Below are positions 1-11,119 of a stretch of DNA of 55,024 nt, one piece after another. A program made the translations under genes and the position numbers. Where the stretch lies: the NCBI GenBank assembly GCA_905250885.1, contig CAJNOQ010000321.1, positions 1 through 55,024 of the forward strand, in the 5' to 3' direction. The stretch is from Didymodactylos carnosus (lineage: Eukaryota > Rotifera > Eurotatoria > Philodinida > Philodinidae). Position 1 is the stretch's first letter. Each line of letters opens with the position of its first letter. The notes under the pieces were generated by a model that did not search any database, was not told where the DNA came from, and worked only from the letters and a program-made list of their open reading frames with translations.

Positions 1-44
1 CAGAAAACCGGATCTTCAAGAGCCATGAACTCGAACCCTTTTAG

Positions 45-125
45 GGTATTTACTACCTCACTGAGGTCTATCGATCAATGTACAAATCATTGGAATCGGA
101 GGGATACATCTCGGGAGGTGCCCTC
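45..125 (+). CDS. Possible single internal exon (27 codons) of an unidentified gene
   Basis: An open 81-nt stretch lies between a T-rich acceptor (cccttttag, AG at 43-44) and a consensus donor (GTAAGT from 126). It is phase 0 at both ends and reads GIYYLTEVYRSMYKS, then a Leu-Glu-Ser-Glu-Gly stretch and a Gly-Gly-Ala-Leu end. An in-frame stop (TAG at 42-44) lies inside the intron side, so the open frame begins at the acceptor. The size and splice sites match the small-exon style of the neighbouring genes. I do not recognise the peptide and see no second exon between 126 and 1340. The rest of the gene would lie left of the window, or this is a chance open stretch. Confidence 0.3.
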
Positions 126-1340
126 GTAAGTCCAGAAAGAATGTAGATACTTCAAATTAAGAATATTTATATTTAAGTTGTAAAAGGCTCACCCAAACGA
201 AATCTTTACAGTCGTACTGAAGATGATCAGGAAATATTTCTTGACCGATGAATAAACTGTACTGAAAACTTTTCAAACCTTGTTCATACAACACCTTGTC
301 TATAACCGTACTATTGCACTTTGAGGTATTTTTCTACCAAGTCTGTTTGTGGATGAATAATTGTTTTTGAAGCATTTGTGCTCGAATTTTGTTTTGGGAG
401 TTTAACTATATTCGCAGAGATATTCTCCGTGAAATATTAAACTTCCCCTAGTACCTAGCTTACTCTAACCTTTCTAAGATCTTGACAAGATAGAAACTAC
501 CCATATATTCCGTAATTCTCAGCAGAGCCAGCTTCTGCTAAAATGCATTATCATGACAGAACTCCGTTAGATACAATCGTGAAATAGTTCATATCTTTCA
601 TTTATATTACATACAATTTTATCTTTTAGACGTCCAATCCTGAACCTTGAATTGCAGTGTACACTCTTTGAATGGTTGCCGATGTCGCCAAAATCAAAAT
701 TTTTTGCAAAAACAAATGCAAAAATATAAGTAATCTAACACAAAAAATGGTTATAAAAGTGAAATTATTGCAAAATTCTGCATATTCTACAAAAAAATGT
801 ATACAAAATTTTGTATTAATTGATCTTTTTGCAAAATTTTGTACGAAAGTCGCTCTTTTTTTGCTTTATTTTAATGTTTAACACAGAAATTCTCTGAAAG
901 GTGGGTTGTTGAACACTTTCGAGAGTTAGTACAAGAAAAGCGTTGAAGAAAAAATGACATAAAGTTCAGTTAGTATTTCGATATAATTTATAGAGATGAA
1001 TGACAGCAAAACAAAAGGTTGAACGAAAGTAGAAGCATTAAATTTTATTCAAATCTTAAATAAGATCTTAAATTATCTCATCATAGTCTTACTAAGATAA
1101 TTTTAAGAAGTGCTTACCCTAGACGAAAATTTTTTAATAAATCTGACAAGAATCTGATAAGATTCTTATCGGCTTATAAGCTTTTTACTAAGGATCTTTT
1201 CAATCGTTCATACAGGCACAAACATTTCATGTTCATGTTATTTCGTTGTTTCGAGTTTTTGATGTAATGTTCAAACAGGAAGCAAAGTAAAACAAGGTCG
1301 CCAAAAGCGAAGTGGTAGGAAAGCTAACATGATGATATAC
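126..1340. other. Intergenic, A+T-rich, no gene seen
   Basis: I see no exon with both splice sites and no conserved peptide. The open frame at 672-881 encodes a low-complexity Lys/Ile/Phe-rich peptide and has no supporting signal. Around 1040-1190 there is a run of degenerate AAGATCTTA / AAGATAAT / GATTCTTATC words that partly pair with each other, possibly an old inverted repeat. Confidence 0.5.
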
Positions 1341-1345
1341 GGGGA

Positions 1346-1389
<44 letters not shown>

Positions 1390-1413
1390 GGGGATCGAAA
1401 CCCCGCATCTCCA
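1341..1413 (+). tRNA. tRNA-Ala (anticodon TGC)
   Basis: The 73 bases fold as a complete cloverleaf without an intron. The acceptor stem is GGGGATG with CATCTCC, discriminator A. The D stem is GCTC/GAGC, the anticodon stem CGCGC/GCGCG with loop TTTGCAT (anticodon TGC, alanine), and the T stem CGGGG/CCCCG with loop ATCGAAA. The acceptor stem carries a G3.U70 wobble, the universal identity element read by alanyl-tRNA synthetase. The internal A box and B box (GGATCGAAACC, with A instead of the usual T at the first loop base) are those of a Pol III gene. A TTTT terminator follows at 1417-1420. CCA is not encoded, as expected for a eukaryotic nuclear tRNA. No second tRNA was seen in the window. Confidence 0.97.
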
Positions 1414-2979
1414 TTCTTTTCCTATGTATACATTATTTCTTCGATTAGATTTCTGTTTTATGATAAAGGATTACGAAAAAAATAACGGTAATTTTTCTTT
1501 TCCTCTTCTGTAATAAAGAACAACAAATACAGAGATTTTACTATTTTTTGTTGTTCTCTTCAGTTTCTAAGATTGTAAAATTGAGAATTACCAGGACCAG
1601 TTTCTTAATCACATTTTCTCCATTCATACATGCAACAGTCCGACGGATACCGTGTTTTATATGCATACACGATATGGCTATTGCGTTTTTGTTTTTCATT
1701 ACGAAGAGATTTGACCATTTGTGTCAACTACATAATTGGAATCTGCTCAAAGAAGCATAATGACAATGAGAATAATAATACATGCATACAAAATTTGTAC
1801 TATCTCTCCAGTGGCAGTGACAATGATTTTTCTGTTGGTTATTATAAGTCTGTGTTACTTTTTCTTTCAATTCATTATTTAGCAAGCTTTCGGGGCTTTT
1901 TTCAGACTACACACTATATAGACATTTGAAACAATAATATATTTTTCACAGAAGTAATATTTATGTTTTTACTCGATGAAAACACATTTTTTTTTACGTG
2001 AGATAGAAAATGAATGTGAATGTCGTCTTGTATTAGATTAACTGGAAGAGGAAGAAAAAAAAAGTCATCGCTCTACAGTATAGTTATGTCTATAGTAGAC
2101 TAAATGAAAAAAGGATGAAAAAATTCATTTTTTTTTCGGATATTTTATGCAATGGAGAAACTATTAGTCTATCATTTGGTCTCGTGCAATATTACTATAT
2201 CAAAAAATAAGAAAATGTTAAAAAAAAACTACTTTTTTTTTCAACTATAATTTCCTTGGATTAAATCATATGCTTTTTCATAGTTTGAATTACAGAAGTA
2301 CTCTTTCGTTCTTCAACTTCTCTAACATTTGTCTAAGGTGTTTTTTCAAGGAGTTTTTTCGATAATGGATAGTTTCAAAGATCAAAATAGAAAATTTAGT
2401 AAAATAGAAGTAGATTAGAACTAATTTCAACAACACAGTCAGAGTTAGCATCTATATGGCTCAGCTTCGGTATGAAGTTAATATCGTCAAACTTTGACGA
2501 AAGTTTCATTATATGATTACTGGACTTCAAAAGTAACAAAAATTTTGTCGAAACTTTGTCAGTAGATGAAGAATATCAAGTTATGATGTGGATGAAAAAG
2601 TAATTAGAGCGTTCTGGAGGACAGGTAAAGAAATATTACACTTTTTAATTTTTGACTTTTAGTCGACGTTCGTTTGTTAAGGGTATTATTTCCTTTTGAC
2701 GCTTTTCGTAGAATTACTATCAAAATTTAAACTAAAAAAGACTAAGCCTTCTCGTTTCCAGAACTAATTAAAAACTTAACTGAACATTTTTCCGTTTCTG
2801 TCGTAAGTCTCTAGCTATCAAGATTCTCGAACATAAGATTTTCATATAGTTCCATTACGCCTCCTTCATAACTTGATTCGATCGACCTCGAAGTTTTTTC
2901 ATAAATACTAGACAACATTGTCCAAGTGTAGATCATTCTTTTTCGTTCTATCATCATTTCTTTTCGAGTTATAGAAATT
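1414..2979. other. Intergenic, no gene seen
   Basis: Very A/T-rich sequence with many short T and A runs (for example around 1988-2000, 2053-2062, 2130-2140 and 2222-2242). Open frames at 1548-1760 and 1630-1929 have no conserved content, overlap each other in different frames and lack convincing splice sites. Confidence 0.45.
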
Positions 2980-3165
2980 TGAAGATTGAAAAATCTGGAT
3001 TTTAAGATGGTTTTCAGTGTGTTTAGTGTGTTGCTATAACTGCGAAAGAAAGATGAATGAAAAAAAAATCCACACCTGCCGAACATTGTCTAATATTTAT
3101 GATAAAATTTTGACGTTGATTGTAGTATAACCAGGTTAATGGTGTTTCGAACCAAAGACGTTGTA
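2980..3165 (+). repeat. Dispersed repeat copy A (second copy at about 45182-45335)
   Basis: This stretch is recognisably similar, in the same orientation, to 45182-45335. Shared words include CTGGATTTTAAGATG, TTGCTATAACTG, GAAAGAAA, CACACCTG/TACACCTG and AATATTTATG. Identity by eye is roughly 70-75% with small indels. No terminal structure or target duplication is visible, so I cannot assign it to a class. It most likely represents two old copies of one interspersed repeat. Confidence 0.6.
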
Positions 3166-3640
3166 CTACTACAAACGTCACTTTTTTTAAGGCTTCTAGC
3201 AAAATGAGCATAACTCTACAAACAATACTAAATGAACGAGAACAGGTTTTTGTGAAATTGAACAAATAGAGTTTTTTTAACGCAAAATTTTTAAAAATTT
3301 TATCTTTCCAACAGAAAGTTGTATAGAGCTGGAAGTTATCATATTTTATAGACGATACTTTATTCTATACAAAAATGATAATGTTTTTTAAAAAAAGATC
3401 GATGCGTCGTACCTTTAAATGATATCTCAATATATTCTGACAGTGTAGACAAAAGGTTCTAACGTGATAATACTGGTCAGTCTATATGCTGTTGTGCTCT
3501 CGAGATAATGTGACTGTGGTATGTATAGTGTGAATTCTAGTAGATCATAGTGGAGAGTTTTTTTAGTTGTGAAATTTCTTTCGTACCTGGTGTCGGTATT
3601 TGTTTTCGCTATCACAATTATTAATTGTCCTCTATCTTAA

Positions 3641-4314
3641 CACTAGAACGCCCGTAGCGGTCATTTTGACCGTTTTTTGGTTTTTAGCCCTAATGAAACA
3701 AACTACATACAATTTACTTAAAAATAAATGATGTCATAACTTTTAATTTGTCCCACAAAAACCAGTTTTTGCAGAATTTTTAATTCATTTTTGAGTTCAG
3801 AACCGCTTTTAATTATAAAATTAAAAATGAAAACAGTAATGGTCAAAATGACCGCTTTGGGCGTTCTACACTCTAAAAAAAGAAGGTATTCCAAAAAACC
3901 CTAAAAAGTATTCTCCATTTGAGAAAAACCAAAAAAAAGGTATAACCACTCGTGAAAAACGTTTAAAGGATTTAACCATTTGAAACATATCATAACTGTT
4001 TAAAAGTTTCTTCTTCTTATCAAAAAACTAATTTTCGTTTTCTAAAATACGGCTAAACTATGTTCTGAAAAAGGGTTGAGGTTTCTTTATGTCACAAAAA
4101 AACCTTTCAGGTATTTTTTAAAATACCAAATCAATTCAGGGTTTTATAAACCACGGCTTTTTCATATTCTAAAAATGCCAAAGGGTTTTTCTGATAAAAG
4201 CAAAAAACGTTTAAACAGTTATGATATGTTTCAAATGGTTATACCATTTTTCGTATTTTATAATACCTTTATTTTTTAGAGAGTAGGTCATGAAAATTTC
4301 CGGGCATTCTAGTG
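3641..4314. mobile_element. Non-autonomous piggyBac-like element with TTAA target sites, carrying an internal foldback
   Basis: The termini are CACTAGAACGCCCG on the left and the complement of CACTAGAATGCCCGG on the right. Each is flanked directly by TTAA (3637-3640 and 4315-4318), the target duplication typical of piggyBac transposons. A subterminal CGGTCATTTTGACCG palindrome follows the left end. An inverted copy of the terminal 28 bases lies internally at about 3840-3867, so the outer ends may be those of a roughly 230-bp element interrupted near its right end. The interrupting part (about 3868-4278) is itself a foldback: 3967-4000 is complementary to 4212-4243 and the edges read ACTCTAAAAAAA / TTTTTTAGAGAGT. 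No transposase is encoded. The 67-codon open frame inside is an accident of the repeat. Confidence 0.8.
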
Positions 4315-4507
4315 TTAATATGAAAAAGTCGCTCAGAGACTCTATTGGCACTTATTATTCCCTCTTCTTTATTATAGTTAAGTAAAAAATGATAGTATAG
4401 ATGATACTTAATTGGGTTTTAATGCATAGAACTTTCCTTTTAGATGTTTTTTAATTAGTGCTTTTTTTAGACATCTATTCTGTTTTGAAGAACAGTAGAT
4501 AAAAAAA

Positions 4508-6633
4508 ATGAACACATCACAGAGTCCTCCGTCAGAGCAGAATGATACTCTGCTCAAGAAGAATGAGCTTATTAATCAACCACGAAATTATATGATACCA
4601 AAACGATATATATTAACTATATTAGCTTTTTTTGGATTTTTTAATGCTTATTTGATACGAGCAAATTTGAGTATTGCTATTGTAAAAATGATAGAACCAT
4701 ATAAAAACAGTTCATTGATATCTGTACAGGTGAGAAACAAGAGTTTTTTGGTTTGTCCATATTTTTAATGATATTTTTTTTTCAGACTGGATATGATTGG
4801 AATACAAAAATTCAAGGATACGTCTTAAGTTCGTTTTTCTACGGTTATATTATTACCCAAATACCTGCTGGTAAGTGAGTGATACTAACAAAATAAAGTT
4901 CAATTAATAAACATTTTATTATAAATTATAGGATGGATAGCAACGCGAATTGGAGGAAAACACCTATTTGGATTCGGCATTGGTTTAAGTGGATTGTTAA
5001 CGTTGTTTACATCTTTTTTCGCCTATATGGGACCGAGCGCATTGTTTTTCCTGCGCATATTGGAAGGTCTTTGTCAAGTGAGATTTTATGCTTACTCGAA
5101 GTTCTGGCACGATTTTTATTCATTTTAATGATTAGGGAGTTGTCTATCCATCACTTCATTCTATTTGGTCAAAATGGGCTCCACCGTCTGAAAAAACGAA
5201 AATGACGACATTCGCATTTGCAGGCGGCTATATTGGAACTCTGGCTGCAATGTGTTTTGGAGGTTGGTTTTTTAGAGTGTTGCTACCACTAACCATGTAT
5301 ATCCAATTTTCATTTTTGTTCAAAGGACTTGTTGCAACACATTTATCTTGGGAATGGATCTTTTACATTTCTGGTATGCATATAAAATAAGTGAATTAAA
5401 ACAATATTAATATATTTTTTCTTTTGTAGGTGCCATTGCCGTGATTTGGACTGGACTATGGTTCTTTTTTATAGTAGAATCTCCGGAACAACATCAAACA
5501 ATTTCGTCAAGTGAATTGTCTTATATTGAATCAAACTTGTTTAAACCACCGACAAAGGTTGGTAAATATACGAGATAAACTATAATATATTCAATGATTT
5601 GTTTTGTTTCAGCATTACATCATCCCATGGAAACAAATCTTGAAATCGTCACCAACATGGGCCATTGTTATTGCCCATTTTGCTCAGAATTGGGGTTTTT
5701 ACACAATGCTCACCGAATTACCAACATTTTTGAAACAATGCCTTAAGTTTCAGCTAGATGAGGTGTGGTTACTCATAGCTTAAAATTTTTTGTGTACATG
5801 AACTTGGATAACTAGTACGGGTTGTTTAGACTGGATTTATATCATCGTTACCATACTTATTGATGGCTATTACTCTCTATGGTTCTGGTGTTTTCTCTGA
5901 CTCATTGATAAATCGATTTTCAACAACAATTGTTCGTAAAATGTTTATTGTAATTGGTATTGACCATCTATTAATATAATATTTATGTTTTTATGTCTAA
6001 TCCATGTATTTATCTGATTTAGCATTGAGCGTACAGGCAGTTGCGATGATAATCATTATCTTTCTTCACAACCGATACGCAATTGCATCAGTATTAGTTA
6101 TTTCAGTTGGGTTTGGAGGTCTGGCTTGGAGTGGCTTTGGAGTTAATCATCTGGATATCGGTGCGCATTATGCGCCTATCTTAATGGGATTGTCAAATAC
6201 AATCGGTAGTATGCCTGGTTTCATTTCACCAATACTCACCGGTTATCTTGTACAAACTCACGTAAGTTGACATGTTCCCTTTCCAGTCTAATACCTATTG
6301 TCATATATTTGATTAACTTCGTTAGGTAAAAAGTGAATGGAATGTTATATTTGCGATTTGTGTCATTATATACATTATAGGCGCAGTGTGCTACTTCTTC
6401 TTTGGTTCGGGTAGGTTGTTTTAAGTGGTTTCACCATACAGTCTGCATTAACTATATTTCGATTAGGCGAATTACAATCGTGGGCAGTTGCAGACGAAGA
6501 ATATCAATATGTGTTCGATACACTATCACGAGATACAAGTCAAGAATTCTCTCACGCCAAAATCGATGAGTTGACAAATAAATTAAAAAAAGAAATAATT
6601 GACACTGATCCAGTACCGACACCGGAGCAATGA
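4508..6633 (+). CDS. SLC17 family anion transporter (sialin/vesicular glutamate transporter type), 11 exons, 507 aa
   Basis: The gene predicts a major-facilitator membrane transporter of the SLC17 family, which moves organic anions (sialic acid, glutamate, phosphate) in lysosomal, vesicular or plasma membranes. Exons join in frame: 4508-4729, 4786-4870, 4932-5077, 5136-5262, 5326-5373, 5430-5557, 5613-5762, 5830-5956, 6023-6261, 6326-6410, 6467-6633. All introns are GT-AG, 55-67 bp. Family hallmarks are [20 protein letters not shown] in TM1, the [20 protein letters not shown] stretch, [18 protein letters not shown] in the central loop, [15 protein letters not shown] in the second half, and SGELQSWA before the cytosolic tail. 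Length matches sialin (about 500 aa). Family members cannot be separated by eye, so the substrate is not assigned. An NSS glycosylation site lies in the first luminal loop. An AG acceptor at 4469-4470 precedes the ATG by 37 nt. Confidence 0.93.
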
Positions 6634-7664
6634 ACAAGAGATCTGCTAATAATAAGTTTTTTTTGTTACAGTCTATTCTTATCTGAAAATATCTGTCTAG
6701 TCATTTCATCTTATATGTTGACGAAAATGTTGACTTTTAAAAATGTTTTTTGTAGTTTCACGTTATTGTTGTTGTTATTTTATAATATTTATTCAGATCA
6801 GTATTATTTTTATGAAATTGTTGTTTCGTTGTTCTCATATTGTTGTTGTAATATTTATATAATTGTTAGAGTGAAAACATAATATGGTATGAATTTAATG
6901 TATAAAGTTCTCATAAATCAAAATAAAATACGTAATATATCTAGTTTGACTTACCGATTCGGTAGAGCTACAAAAAAGTACTACGCTTTGAAAGCACTTT
7001 ATTAAACAGCAAAAGGCATATAGTAATATAAAATATTGATTAATGGTTTTATCAGTCTCTTCGAGAATATTATATGGAAAACGCAGACAGTGGCACAACA
7101 CAATATAATTTGACTATACTAATTTCACTGTATGGATGTTTTAGAATCACATAAGTTTACTAATGTATAAACTAGTGTCTTTTTATCCGGAGTACAAAGA
7201 ATAAGGGTAATGCATTCTTGTCATGTATTGTAGCGCACTCATAAATGTACAACCATATTTGCTCGTATTTCAGCCTATAAAACATTGATTGTTATGTTGT
7301 TGTTGGTAGGGGTGGATGGATGGATGGGTTTTATTTAAAGAACCCAAACAAAAGAAAGAGACTTCGGCCATGTCTGCACGTCTAAGGCGAGCTGTTTAGC
7401 CCAATCAAACACTCGATAGTTCGTTTAGATCGTTTAGTGTAAACAAGGCCAAGGATAGTAAATAAGGTTCAAATTTACTTGTACGGCAGTTCGTTATTAC
7501 TACTGAAATGGATATTTGTCCTCGTTTAATTAACTATGATCTACATTCACAGGACACATTTACAATTTTTAGTAGCATTGGGAGGCTTTGTCGTATCATG
7601 CTTTGTGATAAAGGTTTTAGTGAAAATATTAACTCGTTTTTATTTCTTCATCTCTCATTTAGAC
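6634..7664. other. Intergenic between the SLC17 gene and AMFR; short hAT-like inverted-repeat element at about 7366-7450
   Basis: The first part is the A/T-rich 3' region of the SLC17 gene. At 7366-7450 a small inverted repeat has ends GGCCATGTCTGCACGTCTAA and, on the other strand, GGCCTTGTTTACACTAAACG, as in very short MITEs, but no target duplication is visible. A (GGAT)n-like GTGGATGGATGGATGGG run lies at 7310-7327. An in-frame ATG upstream of the proposed AMFR start (7536) is discussed with that gene. Confidence 0.45.
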
Positions 7665-10388
7665 ATGGCACTTCGACATTTGTTCGAAAAATTGCCTATA
7701 CCAAGTTTACGCTTGTATACATCTATTAGTTCTTTATTGTTAATTGGAAATCTTATTTACATAAACCAGTTGATACAATTCAGTGATGATAGTGGACATA
7801 CTCTCAAGTCTGAATATAACACTATCAATACAACAAATTTTGAAACAGTGTCATCTGTCAATATATCTGAGACACTAAACGCTGTCAGTGGTACGATAGT
7901 GAAAAAAAATGAATCGATATCAGCTGAGTCTTTAGCTACAAACGATCCGTTATCGCTTACTTATATTCAAACGTTATTTTCAATTATGATCTCCGAGCCA
8001 TTGTCATTGTTGGTAAATTATCTCAAATCAAACGTAGCGCAACAACTGCTTATTTCTATTTTCTTTTCTTCTTTTAATAGATTTTGGTTAATGCAGCTTA
8101 TTGTGCTCTAACATTAGTGGGTAAAAGTATTCAACTTGTTGTTTTTGGCACTTTACGTCCAATAGAAGTGCAGGTAAGATACAAATGTTATTATTCGATA
8201 TTTATATGCTTATTTCTTATTCTGTTTTAGCGTATCAAAGACAAATTTTGGAATTATGCGTTTTACAAATTTATTTTTTTGTTTGGTGTTCTAAATGTTG
8301 AAGATTTGAACGATATTGTTTTATGGTTATTATGGTTTTCGTTACTGGGATTTTTGATCGTATTTTGTCAACTCTGCAAGGATCGTTTTGAACTGGTATG
8401 TATCTGAAAATGTTTTATTGTCTCATGAAGTAAAGTTTACATTACCACTAAAGAAACGTTCAACTTAGTAAATATAAAGTGGACTTTGAGAAATCATCTA
8501 ACGATTTTGTGTTGAAAAAATAAATATTTGTTTGTTACATTTTTCAGTTATCTGTTTCGACGTCTGTTCGTTCATGGGAACTAATTAAAATAATTGGTTT
8601 ATTAAACTTTGTGTTTTGTTGTTGTATGTCATTATTTGGCTTATGCCTATTTGGTTTAAATATCGGTGGTTTGTCTGTATTCTTCTTTATGTTAGCCGAG
8701 ACTGTTTTATTATCATTAGATACTGTATACGTATTAGCCAAATACTGTATGCATCTTTACACGTTACAACAACATCAACAACAAATAGCTTCATCATCTA
8801 CAGCTATTGATAACAGCAATAACAATGAAACTCGTTTATTAATAGCATATTATTGTGAATTTATCTTTGACGTATTAACACTTACTATCGATATATGTCA
8901 TCATTTACAAATGTTACTTCATTGCAATATATTTTTGAGTATGGCTTCGTTGGTCGTTTGTATGCAATTAAAACCATTAATTGATGAGCTAATGCAACGT
9001 ATGAAACGACACAATTTATATCGATTAGCCATGTCCAAAATGGAACAAAAATATCCGCTTTTAACAAAATATGAGTTGGAAGAAAAATTTAAAAAAAATC
9101 GCAATTATTCCCCGGATGAAGTCTGTTCTATTTGTTGGGAACGATTTGAAAAGGCACGATGTTTACCATGTAAGTATTTTACTTTATTCTAAATATAGCT
9201 AATATGCAAAAGCTTTACCGATGGTACTATATTTCTCGATGTATAAGTTGTGAGAAGGTATACAAGGTAGTTCTCTGATTGCACACCTTTTTTTGGTACT
9301 TGAGCAACTATAAAAAAAATTGTATCAAATCGATCAGCGATTTGTTGCATATTCTTAGAGCGGTTATTCAACTGTTCGAGTTTTCAAATATCATTTATGT
9401 ATAACATTTTCATTGTGCTTTTTAGGTGGACATTTATTTCATCAAAATTGTCTACGTAGTTGGTTAGAACAAGATCCGTCTTGCCCTGTATGTCGGCTAC
9501 CACTTCATGATGAAACTAGTCCGTCAGCTCCAACTACTGCCAATGTTCAACCACAACCAGCAGCTAGTTTTAATTTATTTTGGCCATCGTTTACGGTTGG
9601 AAATAATGCAAGAACTAGTCAACAACAGCAGCCACAAGGCGCAGTTGGCAATGCAGTACCACGTCAACGTAATCATTTATTTCGTTTTGATGGTTCACGA
9701 TATGCTTCATGGTTACCCAGTTTTAGCGTTGAAGTTACTCATACACACAATTTTCCATTTCGATTTGGTCGTCAAAGATTATCGACTACACAACTAAATA
9801 CAATGGTACAACATGTTCGACAAATTTTTCCCCAGATACCAAACAATATTATTTTAAATGATTTACAACGTACACAATCAATTGATTCGACAATTAATAA
9901 TATTATGGATAGACGTATTAGAGATTTAAATATATTAGAGCAACAGGCAGACGCAACAGGAAATCATTTGGATTCATCAGACACTGACTCGTATGGATCT
10001 TCCTCATCATCAAATTCTTCACCTTCAAGTTCAGACGTAGAAGATTCTGATATAAGACAAACAACGTATGTAGAATACAGTTCAGCTTTTTTCACCGAAT
10101 AATCGGTATTTATTCTATCTTGTAGAAATATCAATAATTCAACATTGTCTGAATTACAAATTGATAATATGATGAATGATCAAGAATTATATTCTTGGCC
10201 ACTTGATCATCGTAAGCCATTTTCGGATCGTAAACGACAATTAATCACTCATATGAGACGGTAAGTATAATGTACTTTCGCTTATATGGCATTCAATATT
10301 TTAGATATTTTCTTTCCATTTCAGATGTTACATTGAACGTGAACGTAGCCAACTTCAAACAAAATCAGATTTATTATCATCACCATAA
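7665..10388 (+). CDS. AMFR: AMFR/gp78-type RING E3 ubiquitin ligase of ER-associated degradation, 7 exons, 688 aa
   Basis: A multi-spanning ER ubiquitin ligase that ubiquitinates misfolded membrane proteins and hands them to p97/VCP. Exons: 7665-8012, 8081-8173, 8231-8395, 8548-9169, 9426-10065, 10126-10260, 10325-10388, all GT-AG and in frame. The N-terminus (FEKLPIPSLRLYTSISSLLL) aligns with that of human AMFR. The membrane region contains KDKFWNYAFYKFIFLFGVLN and FLSMASLVVCMQL. The RING-H2 finger covers residues 395-432 (C395, C398, C410, H412, H415, C418, C429, C432) with the AMFR signature CLRSWLEQD. A CUE ubiquitin-binding domain follows at about 532-574 (FPQIPNNIILNDLQ). A Ser-rich acidic stretch precedes a C-terminal VIM-like motif RKRQLITHMRRCYIER for p97 binding. 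The CUE and VIM distinguish it from HRD1/synoviolin. Start chosen by homology and an AG acceptor 2 nt upstream; an in-frame ATG at 7536 would add 43 residues. AATAAA at 10405. Confidence 0.95.
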
Positions 10389-11119
10389 CGAAATTTTTTA
10401 GAATAATAAAAAATCAAAATGCTCCGATTTTTCCTATCTTTTTCTTTGTATACTATAGGCGATATTTTTTTATGTATATAAATGTTGTTTTCACTAAGGA
10501 AACAGTAGAAATTTTTATTGAGAAAATAGAAATTGTGCATCATTGTTGTTTATTAGTTTTTTTTGAACGGCCTTTCAGTTTTTATTATTTATCAAAATGT
10601 TAGTCTTTTAAATGCGTTAGATTTTATCAATAATGAAAAAGTATTTCAAGAGAGATCACGAATGTGAAAGTTCAAATATTGGAGGATGAAAAAATTTCCC
10701 ATAGTGATAGTATGAAATTTTTGTTGAAGAATTGCAGTGATCAAGAAATAAAAGCTTTCGAAGACTATCAACGATGAGAAAACTTTTTTCGATAAATAAG
10801 CTCAGTACCACCTCCAAAAGAATCTCTCTGAAAGAGAGAGAGGGAGAGAGAGAGAGAGAGAGAAATATCCAACCATGATTAAATTTTTTTTCTATTGTTT
10901 ATTTTGCATCATTCTGTCGTTCTGTTTCGTGTTGATAATAATTCTCATATGCTCTATGGTTTGTCCATTTGCGAATATAGTACAATAAATATAACTTTTT
11001 GCCTCTCATACTTTTAATTTACTATTAGAATGGAAATCTGTTTTTTCTTCGTAGAGAAACTAAAATGAACAAATCATGAATATCTTTTTTCACTCCATTT
11101 TAGACTTTTCACAATAGAC
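10389..11119. other. Intergenic AMFR-SNF8, with a GA microsatellite
   Basis: It contains the AMFR polyadenylation signal (AATAAA, 10405-10410) and a purine microsatellite of GA repeats at about 10836-10863. No gene was seen. A T-rich acceptor (CCATTTTAG, AG at 11102-11103) lies 16 nt before the SNF8 start. Confidence 0.6.

Noticed and set aside
672..881. 69-codon ORF near the left edge
   Set aside because: Low-complexity Lys/Ile/Asn/Phe peptide from A/T bias; no splice sites or family match.
1548..1929. Two overlapping ORFs downstream of the tRNA
   Set aside because: They overlap in different frames, have no conserved motif and fit random A/T-rich sequence.
7508..7729. ORF starting MDICPRLINYDL overlapping the AMFR start
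   Set aside because: It is a different frame from the conserved AMFR N-terminus and stops within the first AMFR exon.
8544..9104. Several minus-strand ORFs across AMFR exon 4
   Set aside because: Antisense shadows of a well-supported coding exon.
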